Positions 35,855-43,695 of a stretch of 64,000 nt of DNA are shown here, piece by piece; within the stretch, counting starts at the first letter, position 1, and each line of letters opens with the position of its first letter. The position numbers were made by a program, and so were the translations under genes. This DNA comes from Pseudomonas fluorescens (GTDB lineage Bacteria; Pseudomonadota; Gammaproteobacteria; Pseudomonadales; Pseudomonadaceae), in contig NZ_CABVII010000014.1 in NCBI RefSeq assembly GCF_902497995.1, positions 109,611 to 173,610 of the forward strand, given 5' to 3'. The notes under the pieces were generated by a model. It made no database searches. It saw only the letters and a list, made by a program, of their open reading frames with translations, and had not been told where the DNA came from.

Positions 35855-35871
35855 TTGGCACAGCTCCTGCT
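35855..35871 (+). promoter_or_regulatory. Sigma-54 (-24/-12) promoter of kgtP
   Basis: TTGGCACAGCTCCTGCT holds the invariant GG (35857-35858) and GC (35869-35870) separated by exactly 10 bp, with the TGGCAC half intact. It lies about 60 bp upstream of kgtP and directly downstream of the sigma-54 activator gene mifR, which agrees with the RpoN- and MifR-dependent alpha-ketoglutarate transporter I recall from P. aeruginosa. Confidence 0.82.
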
Positions 35872-35932
35872 ATAGCCCCTGCAGGCTGCGTTTAACCGCG
35901 CTCCACCACAACAATTAAATGAGGATCCTTCA

Positions 35933-37252
35933 ATGGATAACTCCACTACCCTGCCCCTTGGCTCGGCTGCCGCACCGGCCAAGGCAAGAACCACCGCCAG
36001 CCGAATCAAGTCGATCTTCAGCGGCTCTGTCGGCAACATGGTCGAGTGGTACGACTGGTACGTCTACGCCGCCTTCTCCCTGTACTTCGCCAAGTCTTTT
36101 TTCCCCGCCGGCTCCTCTACCGCGCAACTGATGAACACTGCAGCAATCTTCGCCGTGGGCTTCCTGATGCGCCCGATCGGCGGCTGGCTGATGGGCCTGT
36201 ACGCCGACAAAGTCGGGCGCAAAGCGGCATTGATGGCCTCGGTGTACCTGATGTGCTTCGGCTCGCTGCTGATCGCCCTGAGTCCCGGCTATGAGACCAT
36301 CGGCATCGGCGCGCCGATCCTGCTGGTGTTTGCCCGCTTGCTGCAGGGCCTGTCGGTCGGTGGCGAGTACGGCACCTCGGCAACTTACCTCAGCGAAATG
36401 GCCACCAAGGAACGTCGCGGCTTCTTCTCCAGTTTCCAGTACGTGACCCTGATCTCTGGCCAGCTCATAGCGCTGGGCGTGCTGATCGTGCTGCAAAATA
36501 CCCTGACCACCGAAGAGCTGTACGCCTGGGGCTGGCGCATCCCGTTCGCCATCGGCGCGCTGTGTGCCGTGGTCGCGCTCTACCTGCGTCGCGGTATGGA
36601 AGAAACCGAGTCGTTCACCAAGAAAGAGAAGGCCAAGGAAAGCGCCATGCGCACCTTGATGCGCCATCCGAAGGAACTGATGACCGTGGTCGGCCTGACC
36701 ATGGGCGGCACCCTGGCGTTCTACACCTACACCACCTACATGCAGAAATACCTGGTGAACACCGTCGGCATGAGCATCTCCGACTCCACCACCATTTCCG
36801 CCGCCACCCTGTTCCTGTTCATGTGCCTGCAACCGCTCGTTGGCGGGCTGTCGGATAAAATCGGTCGTCGGCCAATCCTGATTGCCTTCGGCATCTTGGG
36901 GACGCTGTTCACCGTGCCGATCCTCACCACCCTTCACACCATCACCACCTGGTGGGGCGCGTTCTTCCTGATCATGGCGGCGCTGATCATCGTCAGCGGC
37001 TATACCTCGATCAACGCGGTGGTCAAAGCCGAACTGTTCCCGACCGAAATCCGCGCGCTGGGCGTAGGCTTGCCCTATGCACTGACCGTGTCGATCTTCG
37101 GTGGTACCGCGGAATACATCGCGCTGTGGTTCAAGAACATCGGCATGGAAACCGGCTACTACTGGTATGTCACTGCATGCATTGCCGTGTCGTTGCTGGT
37201 CTACGTGACCATGAAGGATACCCGCAAGCATTCACGGATCGAGACGGACTGA
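35933..37252 (+). CDS. kgtP: Alpha-ketoglutarate permease, MFS metabolite:H+ symporter family
   Basis: A 439-residue transporter of the major facilitator superfamily, metabolite:H+ symporter group, with 12 predicted membrane helices. Signatures include GNMVEWYDWYVYAAFSLYF at the first helix, the loop motif GLYADKVGRKAALM and the second half-motif GGLSDKIGRRP. It imports alpha-ketoglutarate (or C5-dicarboxylate) with protons across the inner membrane. ATG 35933 has GAGGA at 7 nt. The sensor-regulator pair upstream and the sigma-54 promoter make alpha-ketoglutarate the likely substrate rather than proline/betaine or shikimate. Confidence 0.88.
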   Translation: MDNSTTLPLGSAAAPAKARTTASRIKSIFSGSVGNMVEWYDWYVYAAFSLYFAKSFFPAGSSTAQLMNTAAIFAVGFLMRPIGGWLMGLYADKVGRKAALMASVYLMCFGSLLIALSPGYETIGIGAPILLVFARLLQGLSVGGEYGTSATYLSEMATKERRGFFSSFQYVTLISGQLIALGVLIVLQNTLTTEELYAWGWRIPFAIGALCAVVALYLRRGMEETESFTKKEKAKESAMRTLMRHPKELMTVVGLTMGGTLAFYTYTTYMQKYLVNTVGMSISDSTTISAATLFLFMCLQPLVGGLSDKIGRRPILIAFGILGTLFTVPILTTLHTITTWWGAFFLIMAALIIVSGYTSINAVVKAELFPTEIRALGVGLPYALTVSIFGGTAEYIALWFKNIGMETGYYWYVTACIAVSLLVYVTMKDTRKHSRIETD

Positions 37253-37322
37253 TCCTTGTATAAACAAACTGTCACACAAGCCTGAAGCCGGATTAATCAC
37301 CGGTTAATGCCCTCCATGGACC

Positions 37323-37353
37323 CTCCAGGTGTCTGATTTACAAGCACCTGGAG
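37323..37353 (+). promoter_or_regulatory. Hairpin sequestering a ribosome-binding site
   Basis: CTCCAGGTG (37323-37331) is a perfect complement of CACCTGGAG (37345-37353). The second arm contains the GGAG Shine-Dalgarno of the small secreted protein gene, which starts 6 nt later. A 9-bp stem over a 13-nt loop would hide the site until opened by ribosomes, a protein, a small RNA or heat. Confidence 0.6.
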
Positions 37354-37359
37354 TGCCCC

Positions 37360-37554
37360 ATGAAAACCAAGCTGTTCCTCACCCTGATCCTTGCCGTTCT
37401 GGCAGCCAACACCTACGCCGCCGACGGCTACGACAAAACCGGCTCGGCCGCCTTCACCGCCCAGGCCCACACCCCTGCGGAACGCGCCCAGTCGGGCACT
37501 TATGCTGCTGATGATTCCGCTAAAACGGGCAAAGCAGAAGCCAGCGACGGATAA
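37360..37554 (+). CDS. Small exported protein of unknown function
   Basis: A 64-residue protein with a clear Sec signal peptide (MKTKLFLTLILAVLAANTYA, cleavage after residue 20) and a mature part of only 44 residues, rich in Ala, Asp, Lys and Thr. Two similar segments, ADGYDKTGSAA and ADDSAKTGKAE, suggest an internal duplication. The mature peptide lacks Cys and membrane segments, so a soluble periplasmic or secreted peptide is expected. Its ribosome-binding site lies in a hairpin. I do not recognise the family. Confidence 0.7.
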   Translation: MKTKLFLTLILAVLAANTYAADGYDKTGSAAFTAQAHTPAERAQSGTYAADDSAKTGKAEASDG

Positions 37555-37636
37555 TGGATGGAAGGTTCACAGCCCGGCTTCGGCCGGGCTTTGTCATGTC
37601 TGGAGGAACACAAAACTTCAGGATCAGCGCATCCTC

Positions 37637-37730
37637 GTAGGAGCGAGGCTTGCCCGCGAAGGCGGTATGTCTGGCAATAAATAGTTGGATGAAATGGCCT
37701 CTTCGCGGGCAAGCCTCGCTCCTACAGGGG
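37637..37730. repeat. REPIN-type inverted REP pair
   Basis: GTAGGAGCGAGGCTTGCCCG (from 37637) faces the complementary CTTCGCGGGCAAGCCTCGCT (37701 onward) across about 35 bp. Arms equal those at 2.8 kb. Confidence 0.9.
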
Positions 37731-37804
37731 CACGTCGACTGGAAATAACGCGCTCGTCCTTGCACTATGGCCCGATCCGCGAATTAGCCCCAGGAAACCT
37801 CTCC

Positions 37805-38434
37805 ATGCCCGACGACATCCACTTCTACGAACCCGCCAACGGCCACGGCCTGCGCCACGACCCGTTCAATGCGATCGTCGGCCCGCGCCCCATCGGCTGG
37901 ATTTCCTCGCAGGATGCCAACGGCCGCTTGAACCTGGCGCCCTACAGCTTCTTCAATGCCTTCAACTACATTCCGCCGATCATTGGTTTTTCCAGCGTCG
38001 GGCGCAAAGACAGCCTGAACAACATCGAACAGACCGGCGAATTCGCCTGGAACCTGGCGACCCGGCCACTGGCCGAGCGAATGAACCAGAGCAGCGCCAT
38101 GGTCGCGCCTGAGGTCAATGAATTCGAGCTTTCCGGACTGACGCCAGCCGCCTCGAAAATCATTCAGGTGCCACGGGTGGCGCAAAGTCCGGTGTCGTTC
38201 GAGTGCAAGGTCACCCAGATCATTCAGTTGCAGCGAGCCGACGGCAACGTGGTGCCCAGCTGGTTGATCCTCGGCGAAGTGGTTGCCGTACACATCGCCA
38301 AATGGTTGCTCAAGGACGGGGTGTACGACACCGCCGCGGCAGAACCGATTCTGCGCGGGGGCGGGCCAGCGGATTATTTCCAGCTGGGGCCTGAGGCACT
38401 GTTCAAGATGTTCCGCCCGGGGGCGGTCAAATGA
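37805..38434 (+). CDS. Flavin reductase-like (FMN-binding split-barrel) protein
   Basis: A 209-residue member of the flavin-reductase-like split-barrel family that binds FMN. Recognisable blocks are IVGPRPIGWISSQDANGRLNLAP near residues 22-44, SFFNAFNYIPPIIGFSS, and GEFAWNLAT. Such proteins reduce free flavin with NAD(P)H for partner monooxygenases or act on small substrates. The ABM-type monooxygenase gene lies about 370 bp downstream in the opposite direction, but no classical flavin-dependent partner is adjacent. The start ATG 37805 excludes an upstream extension that is REP-derived. Confidence 0.82.
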   Translation: MPDDIHFYEPANGHGLRHDPFNAIVGPRPIGWISSQDANGRLNLAPYSFFNAFNYIPPIIGFSSVGRKDSLNNIEQTGEFAWNLATRPLAERMNQSSAMVAPEVNEFELSGLTPAASKIIQVPRVAQSPVSFECKVTQIIQLQRADGNVVPSWLILGEVVAVHIAKWLLKDGVYDTAAAEPILRGGGPADYFQLGPEALFKMFRPGAVK

Positions 38435-38524
38435 TTACCAGATCAGCTCGCCGTCTTCGCTGACGCGCTTGAGGCGGGTCAGTTCCAGTGCGGCAGCCTC
38501 GTTCGCTTCTTTGGCGGTCTTGAA
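38435..38524 (-). pseudogene. 3'-end fragment duplicate of the adjacent small gene
   Basis: These 90 bases translate in reverse as 29 residues plus stop (starting FKTAKEANEAAALELTRLKR) and match the last 29 residues of the neighbouring intact gene at 24 positions, including the terminal GELIW. The fragment begins 2 bp after the intact gene's stop and has no start codon or ribosome-binding site. It is a partial tandem duplicate, or the survivor of a deletion between two paralogues. It also overlaps nothing else. Confidence 0.75.
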
Positions 38525-38526
38525 AA

Positions 38527-38757
38527 TTACCAGATCAGTTCGCCGTCGCCGCCGACGCCCTTAAGGCGGGTCAGTTCCAGGGCGGCCGCTTCATCCGCCT
38601 CTCTGGCGGTCTTGAACGTCTGCTCTTCCAGCAGTTTATTGAAGCGTGGTGCACCGGAGCCACCGATTTGCTTGGTGGCAATCGCCGCGTAGTAACCGCC
38701 CTCACGGGGCACTACGGCCGATACGGCTTCGAAGGTTTCAAAGGCTTTGCGTGCCAT
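38527..38757 (-). CDS. Small hypothetical protein (76 residues)
   Basis: A basic-acidic mixed 76-residue protein beginning MARKAFETFEAVSAVVPREG, with predicted beta then alpha secondary structure (GGYYAAIATKQIGGSG, then a helix EEQTFKTAREADEAAALELT). No signal peptide, membrane segment or known motif is visible. Its final 29 codons are repeated directly downstream as a fragment. Codon use is normal. The existence of a diverged copy that keeps the frame and stop supports it being a real gene. Function unknown. Confidence 0.65.
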   Translation of the reverse strand: MARKAFETFEAVSAVVPREGGYYAAIATKQIGGSGAPRFNKLLEEQTFKTAREADEAAALELTRLKGVGGDGELIW

Positions 38758-38798
38758 GTCGCGGATCCTGGCTAATGGAGAATGGCGCCATTAAACCC

Positions 38799-39152
38799 TC
38801 AACCGGCCAATTTGTGTACCGGTGCCTGTGGCTGGCCGAGGGCCTGGCCCACCGATACGTCCCTGAAGGTATGGAAATCCAGACTGTTGACCACCAGTTC
38901 CTGCACCAGCTCGGTAAAGATCTCCATGGCCGGGCTGTTGAAATAGGCGGTCATGGCCGGTTGGTTGATCCAGAAACCGGACACCAGCCACAATTGGGCA
39001 TCGCACTGCGAATGTTGCAAGGCAAAGCTCAAGCAACCCGGTGCATTGCGCGACGGCTCGATCAAGGCACTCAGGCGCGCACCGAGTTCTGCCGAACGCC
39101 CGGCGCGGGCACGGACAAAGGCCATATGACTGACGGGGATCTGCGTAGACAT
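38799..39152 (-). CDS. Antibiotic biosynthesis monooxygenase (ABM)-like protein
   Basis: A 117-residue dimeric alpha-beta barrel protein of the ABM family. It reads MSTQIPVSHMAFVRARAGRS at the start and has the ABM pattern of a small residue-rich strand (PGCLSFALQHSQCDAQLWLV) followed by a helix (AMTAYFNSPAMEIFTELV). ABM proteins include quinol monooxygenases and heme-degrading enzymes; no Asn/Trp heme signature is obvious. GGGAGGG precedes the ATG at 7 nt. It is divergent from the AraC-type regulator gene, which may control it (inference). Confidence 0.78.
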   Translation of the reverse strand: MSTQIPVSHMAFVRARAGRSAELGARLSALIEPSRNAPGCLSFALQHSQCDAQLWLVSGFWINQPAMTAYFNSPAMEIFTELVQELVVNSLDFHTFRDVSVGQALGQPQAPVHKLAG

Positions 39153-39607
39153 GTTCAACCCTCCCAGGTAGTCGACCGCAGCCGTGGGACGGGCTGCGAC
39201 AGGATCCAAGGTTAAGCGCCCGGGCGCGTCCCCGTTAGTCGATTCCTGCCGCCTTGTTGCACAATCCTGCGAGCCTGCATCCTGCACCTGTAACAACGTG
39301 TAAAAACTGCAACAGGGCTGTCATACGACTTTCAAGCAAGTTTTCCGGGCACTGAACGGCCATGGCAGCGCGACCTCTGCAGCCCGTGCAGAATCAGGCA
39401 AGCTTTTCGCAGGATGTGTCTACCGCTTTGCCTTGCACAAACTTAAGCTCTGCTCATTACCGCCCCCTGTAGAAGCTGGCTTGTCGGATCGCCGCGCCGC
39501 AGCGAAGGGGCCATCACTTTCGACAATAATGTCTGCTGATCCACCGCCTTCGCTGCGGTGCGGCGATCCGACAAGCCAGCTACTACATACCCGAAGAGGA
39601 TGCCTGC
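39153..39607. other. 455-bp intergenic region between ABM and AraC genes
   Basis: No gene is supported. The ABM-proximal 300 bp hold no feature I can name beyond presumed promoters; the AraC-proximal part is an inverted repeat pair (39468-39587), listed separately. Confidence 0.5.
39468..39587. repeat. Long-headed inverted repeat pair (REP variant)
   Basis: Arms 39468-39510 and 39547-39587 are near-complementary and carry the sequence GCTTGTCGGATCGCCGCG joined to CAGCGAAGGGG. The same long head appears once at 23771-23814. It differs from the common GCCCGCGAAG REP, so this is a second REP subclass. It sits immediately upstream of the AraC-type gene and may overlap its promoter. Confidence 0.8.
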
Positions 39608-40537
39608 ATGTCGTCACTCGATCATTTTCAGGCTCCGCTGGACGCCGACATGGAGAAGCAGCGCACGGAACTGGCCGCCATCATCCGCCGCAACACGCAA
39701 GACGATGGCACTTATGCCACGGCCGTCGGCTCGCTGTTCATGTCGCGCCACAGCCAATCCCATGAATTTGCCCCGGTGCTGGCGCAACCGGCGCTGTGCA
39801 TCATGGCCCAGGGGCGCAAGGAGGTGCGGCTGGCCGATGAGTTCTTCAACTACGACCCGCTGAATTACCTGGTGGTGTCGGTGTCGATGCCCTTGAGCGG
39901 ACGGGTCGTGAATGTTTCCCCCCAAGCCCCCATCCTCGCCGTGCGGCTGGACATCGACCCGGCCGAAATCACCGCACTGATTGCCGACGCCGGCCCGATC
40001 GGGGTACCCGCACGGCCCACCGGCCGCGGCCTGTATGTCGAACGCCTCGACAGCGCGATGCTCGACGCCGTGCTGCGCCTGGCGCGCCTGCTGGACACCC
40101 CGAAAGACATCGCCATGCTCGCGCCGTTGATTCGGCGGGAGATTCTCTATCGATTGTTGCGCAGCCAGCAGGGCCATCGGCTGTATGAAATTGCCATCGC
40201 CAACAGCCAGAGCCACCGCATCAGCCAGGCGATCAAATGGCTCAACGGCAATTATGAGCAACCGTTGCGCATCGATGATCTGGCCAAGGAAGTGAACCTG
40301 AGCGTGTCGACGTTGCATCATCGGTTCAAGGCAATGACGGCGATGAGTCCGTTGCAGTATCAGAAGCAGTTGCGCTTGCAAGAGGCGCGGCGGTTGATGC
40401 TGGCCGAAGGGCTGGAAGCGTCGGCGGCGGGGTATCGGGTGGGGTATGAAAGCCCGTCGCAATTCAGCCGGGAGTACAGCCGGTTGTTCGGGGCGCCACC
40501 GTTAAGGGATTTGGCGCGGTTGCGGTTGACGGTTTGA
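39608..40537 (+). CDS. AraC-family regulator with AraC_N domain
   Basis: A 309-residue transcription factor. The N-terminal AraC_N (cupin-like) domain covers about residues 20-180 (YVVSVSMPLSGRVV-type strands, read here as LVVSVSMPLSGRVVNVS). Two helix-turn-helices form the C-terminal AraC DNA-binding domain (RIDDLAKEVNLSVSTLHHRF and AAGYRVGYESPSQFSREYSR). Such proteins commonly control adjacent oxidoreductase genes; the divergent ABM gene is the nearest candidate target. Confidence 0.87.
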   Translation: MSSLDHFQAPLDADMEKQRTELAAIIRRNTQDDGTYATAVGSLFMSRHSQSHEFAPVLAQPALCIMAQGRKEVRLADEFFNYDPLNYLVVSVSMPLSGRVVNVSPQAPILAVRLDIDPAEITALIADAGPIGVPARPTGRGLYVERLDSAMLDAVLRLARLLDTPKDIAMLAPLIRREILYRLLRSQQGHRLYEIAIANSQSHRISQAIKWLNGNYEQPLRIDDLAKEVNLSVSTLHHRFKAMTAMSPLQYQKQLRLQEARRLMLAEGLEASAAGYRVGYESPSQFSREYSRLFGAPPLRDLARLRLTV

Positions 40538-40566
40538 TCCGGCAGTTGTGGTGTTGCGGATGACGC

Positions 40567-40653
40567 CTTCGCGAGCAAGCCCGCTCCCACATTCGACCGT
40601 ATTCTCATGAAGGAACTCGGTCAAAAGTGGGAGCGGGCTTGCTCGCGAAGGGG
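40567..40653. repeat. REPIN-type inverted REP pair
   Basis: CTTCGCGAGCAAGCCCGCTC (from 40567) faces GTGGGAGCGGGCTTGCTCGC (from 40627) across about 35 bp, between the convergent AraC and ABC ATPase genes. Confidence 0.88.
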
Positions 40654-40679
40654 CCCTTACAGTCAACCCACCTCCAGAG

Positions 40680-41735
40680 TCAGGCGCCGAGCACCCTGCA
40701 CGCCTCAGCCGGCAACGTCACCGACACCGGATTGCCAATGCTCAACCCAAACCCCTGACACGGCGTGCTCAACGCGGTAAACGACACCCCGGAACACTCC
40801 ACGGTGGTTTCAATCGTCGCGCCGATATCGCGCACGAACGTCACCTTGCCCAGCAAGCGATTACCCGCTGTAGCCTGCGGCTGCGACAGTTGCAGGTCTT
40901 CCGGGCGAATCAGCATCTTGATCTTCTCCCCGACCACGATACTGCTGCAGATAGGTACTTCCAGCGCATCGCCACCCGGCAAGCCCACCTTGCCGTTGCC
41001 CAGCGCGGTGGCCGGGAAGATGTTGCCCGAGCCGATGAAGTCCGCGACGAATTCGTTGGCCGGGTGGCGGTAGATTTCGATCGGCGTCCCCACTTGCTGC
41101 ACGCGATGTTCGCCCAGCACCACGACGATATCGGCCATGGTCATGGCTTCACGCTGATCGTGGGTCACCATGATGGTGGTGATGTTCAAGCGCTGCTGCA
41201 GTTGACGGATTTCCACCTGCATGGATTCGCGCAGCTTGGCGTCCAGCGCCGACAGCGGTTCATCCAGCAACAGGATTTTCGGATGGTTGGCAATCGCCCG
41301 GGCAATCGCCACGCGCTGGCGTTGACCACCGGAGAGTTTCGACACCGGACGGTCGATCATTTTCTGCAGTTGAATCAGTTGCAGCAGCTCCACCACCCGC
41401 GCCTGCTGTTCAGCCTTGCCGACCCCGCGCAGTTTCAGCGGATAGGCGATGTTCTCCCCCACGGTCATGTGCGGAAACAGCGCCAGGGATTGAAACACCA
41501 TGCCGAAATTGCGCTGGTGCGCCGGCGTGTGGCCAATGTCCTCACCGTCCAGGCGAATCTCGCCGCCGCTCAGGGTTTCAAGCCCGGCGATCATGCGCAG
41601 CAAGGTGGTTTTGCCGCAGCCGGACGGGCCGAGGAAACACACCAGTTTGCCCTCGGGCAAATGCAGGTTTACATCCTTTACCGCGCAGGCCGAGCCATAA
41701 TGTTTCTCGACGTTTTCCAGAATCAGACCAGTCAT
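40680..41735 (-). CDS. ABC transporter ATP-binding protein (polyamine/PotA-like)
   Basis: A 351-residue importer ATPase. Walker A is GPSGCGKTT (from residue 36), the signature is LSGGQRQRVAIARAI, and Walker B is ILLLDEPLSALD. A C-terminal TOBE domain after about residue 240 (IRPEDLQLSQPQA) is typical of the PotA/MalK group. It is the last gene of an operon with two permeases and a binding protein. ATG 41735 is preferred because GAGGTG lies 5-6 nt upstream. Cargo is inferred from the binding protein and the linked enzymes. Confidence 0.9.
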   Translation of the reverse strand: MTGLILENVEKHYGSACAVKDVNLHLPEGKLVCFLGPSGCGKTTLLRMIAGLETLSGGEIRLDGEDIGHTPAHQRNFGMVFQSLALFPHMTVGENIAYPLKLRGVGKAEQQARVVELLQLIQLQKMIDRPVSKLSGGQRQRVAIARAIANHPKILLLDEPLSALDAKLRESMQVEIRQLQQRLNITTIMVTHDQREAMTMADIVVVLGEHRVQQVGTPIEIYRHPANEFVADFIGSGNIFPATALGNGKVGLPGGDALEVPICSSIVVGEKIKMLIRPEDLQLSQPQATAGNRLLGKVTFVRDIGATIETTVECSGVSFTALSTPCQGFGLSIGNPVSVTLPAEACRVLGA

Positions 41736-41750
41736 GTTGCACCTCAAGAA

Positions 41751-42599
41751 TCAGAACGAAACGCCACCTTCACCGACCAGCTTCTCCAACGCCCAGATCA
41801 GGACGAAGTCGATCAGCACAATCAGCACGGCAAACGAGAACACGGTAGGGTCGAGCGAAGACACGGTGCGGCTGTACATCCAGATCGGCACGGTCATGAC
41901 ATCGATGGTGTAGAGGAAATAGGTCACGGTGAATTCGTTGAACGAGACGATGAACGCCAGCAGCATCCCCGCCAGGATCCCCGACTTCATCAACGGCACC
42001 ACCACATCGACAATCGCCCGCAGCGGTGAGGCGCCGAGCATTTGCGCGGCCTCTTCCACTTCGCTGCCGATGGATAACATCGCGGCGGTGCAGTTCTTCA
42101 CCACGAACGGCAGCGCCAGAATCACGTGGGCAATCACCAGACGCGAAGTCGTCATCTGGAACGGCAGGCTGTCGAACACCAGCAGCAACGCCAGCCCCAA
42201 CACCACCATCGGGAATACCAAGGGCAACGACATCAGCTGCAGCGCCACGGCCTTGCCGCGGAACTCGCAACGGGTCAAGGCATAGGCGGCGGGCACCGCG
42301 ACAATGGTGGCGAAGACCATGGTCAGGCACGCGACCATCAGGCTGGTGGTCATGGCCTTGCCCAGGCTCAGCACATCGCTGGAATCCGGCGAGACAAAGG
42401 TGTGCCAGGCGGCCTTGTACCATTGCAGGCTGTAGCTGCTGGGCGGGAAGTCGAGGTTCGACGCACCGCTGAACGACATCACGATCATGGTCAGGATCGG
42501 CAACACCGCCAGCAGCAGGATGAAGCCCGACAGGATCCCGGCAAACTTGCCGGTCTCGCCGGGCAGCAGCCCATAACGTTTCTTGATCAGGGTGCTCAT
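41751..42599 (-). CDS. ABC transporter permease (PotC-like)
   Basis: A 282-residue inner-membrane permease with about six helices and the EAA loop, seen here as EVEEAAQMLGASPLRAIVDVVVP. It resembles PotC, the second permease of spermidine/putrescine importers. It overlaps the upstream permease by 4 bp and ends 15 bp before the ATPase gene, consistent with one operon. Confidence 0.9.
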   Translation of the reverse strand: MSTLIKKRYGLLPGETGKFAGILSGFILLLAVLPILTMIVMSFSGASNLDFPPSSYSLQWYKAAWHTFVSPDSSDVLSLGKAMTTSLMVACLTMVFATIVAVPAAYALTRCEFRGKAVALQLMSLPLVFPMVVLGLALLLVFDSLPFQMTTSRLVIAHVILALPFVVKNCTAAMLSIGSEVEEAAQMLGASPLRAIVDVVVPLMKSGILAGMLLAFIVSFNEFTVTYFLYTIDVMTVPIWMYSRTVSSLDPTVFSFAVLIVLIDFVLIWALEKLVGEGGVSF

Positions 42600-43504
42600 T
42601 GGGAAGCCTCCAGCATGCGCCGACGACGGCCGGTGATGAATTCGGACAAGGTCATGATCGCGAGCGTGGTGACAATCAGCACCACACCGGCAGCGGATGC
42701 GGCGGGCCAGTTCATCAACGGGGCGATCTGGTCATGGACCATTACCGCCAGCATCGGTACGCGACGGCCACCGAGCAGCAAAGGCACCACGAAACTGCTG
42801 GCGTTGTAGGCGAACACCAACGTCGCGCCGGTAATGATCCCCGGCATGCTCATCGGCAGCACCACCTGGCGGAACACCTGCAAGCGACTGGCGCCCAAGG
42901 TGGCCGCGGCTTCTTCATAAGTACGGGCGACGCCGCGCATGGCGCTGGCAATCGGCAACACGGCCAACGGGAAGGCGGTTTGCACCAGGCCCATCAGTAC
43001 GCCGTTCTGGTTGTAGAGCAGCATGATCGGCCGCTTGATCAGGCCCAGGCCCATCAACGCCTGATTGAGCATGCCGCCAGGTCCCAGGATCACCAGCCAG
43101 CCGTAGCTTTGCAGCAGCAGGTTGACCAGCAACGGCAACAGCACCGCTGCGAGGAAGATCCGTCGCACAAAGGGCGAGGTCAGCCGCGACATGGTGTAGG
43201 CCACCGGGATCGCCAGTACGACGGCGATCACTGCGCTGATCAGGGCCAGGCGCAGGGTCAGCAGCAAGGACTTGAGGTAGTAGGGTTCCAGCAGTTGGGC
43301 GTAACTGGCCAGGCTGAACCCGGTCCATTCCGCGCCCTTGGTGCCTACGCTCATGCGCAGGACCAGGAGGCTGGCGGCAATCAGCACGCCCAGAAACAGC
43401 ATCGATGGCGAGAGGAAGAACCAGGCGCGGGTCGTTGGCGAAACGCCGAGGCGTGGGCGCACTGGCGCCGCGCTTACCGGGTGAGTCAGAGGTTGGTGTT
43501 CCAT
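42596..43504 (-). CDS. ABC transporter permease (PotB-like)
   Basis: A 302-residue inner-membrane permease with a cytoplasmic N-terminus (MEHQPLTHPVSAAPV) and about six helices. The EAA loop is TYEEAAATLGASRLQVFRQVVLP. It pairs with the PotC-like protein to form the transmembrane channel. Between it and the binding-protein gene lies a REP pair, which may reduce downstream expression relative to the binding protein. Confidence 0.9.
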   Translation of the reverse strand: MEHQPLTHPVSAAPVRPRLGVSPTTRAWFFLSPSMLFLGVLIAASLLVLRMSVGTKGAEWTGFSLASYAQLLEPYYLKSLLLTLRLALISAVIAVVLAIPVAYTMSRLTSPFVRRIFLAAVLLPLLVNLLLQSYGWLVILGPGGMLNQALMGLGLIKRPIMLLYNQNGVLMGLVQTAFPLAVLPIASAMRGVARTYEEAAATLGASRLQVFRQVVLPMSMPGIITGATLVFAYNASSFVVPLLLGGRRVPMLAVMVHDQIAPLMNWPAASAAGVVLIVTTLAIMTLSEFITGRRRRMLEASQ

Positions 43505-43567
43505 GGCAGTGGTCTCGTCAATGGAAAGCAGCTGGCAAATACAGCCCTCAAAACCACCGTGAACCCT

Positions 43568-43658
43568 GTGGGAGCGGGCTTGCCCGCGAAAGCAATCTGT
43601 CAGTCACATCAATGTCGACAGGAAGACCGTCATCGCGGGCAAGCCCGCTCCCACAGGG
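43568..43658. repeat. REPIN-type inverted REP pair inside the ABC operon
   Basis: GTGGGAGCGGGCTTGCCCGC (from 43568) faces ATCGCGGGCAAGCCCGCTCC (from 43632). Inside an operon such a hairpin usually stabilises the upstream mRNA segment, here the binding-protein gene, in agreement with its higher stoichiometry. Confidence 0.85.
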
Positions 43659-43695
43659 TTTTGCAGTGTTCTAGAGACTTGTGATCACCAAATGA

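Larger units (their letters stand above)
35613..35932 (+). promoter_or_regulatory. mifR-kgtP intergenic region
   Basis: The 320-bp gap contains, in order, an inverted REP pair, two repeated 18-bp candidate activator sites, and a sigma-54 promoter, each listed separately. No coding sequence is supported here. Confidence 0.7.
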
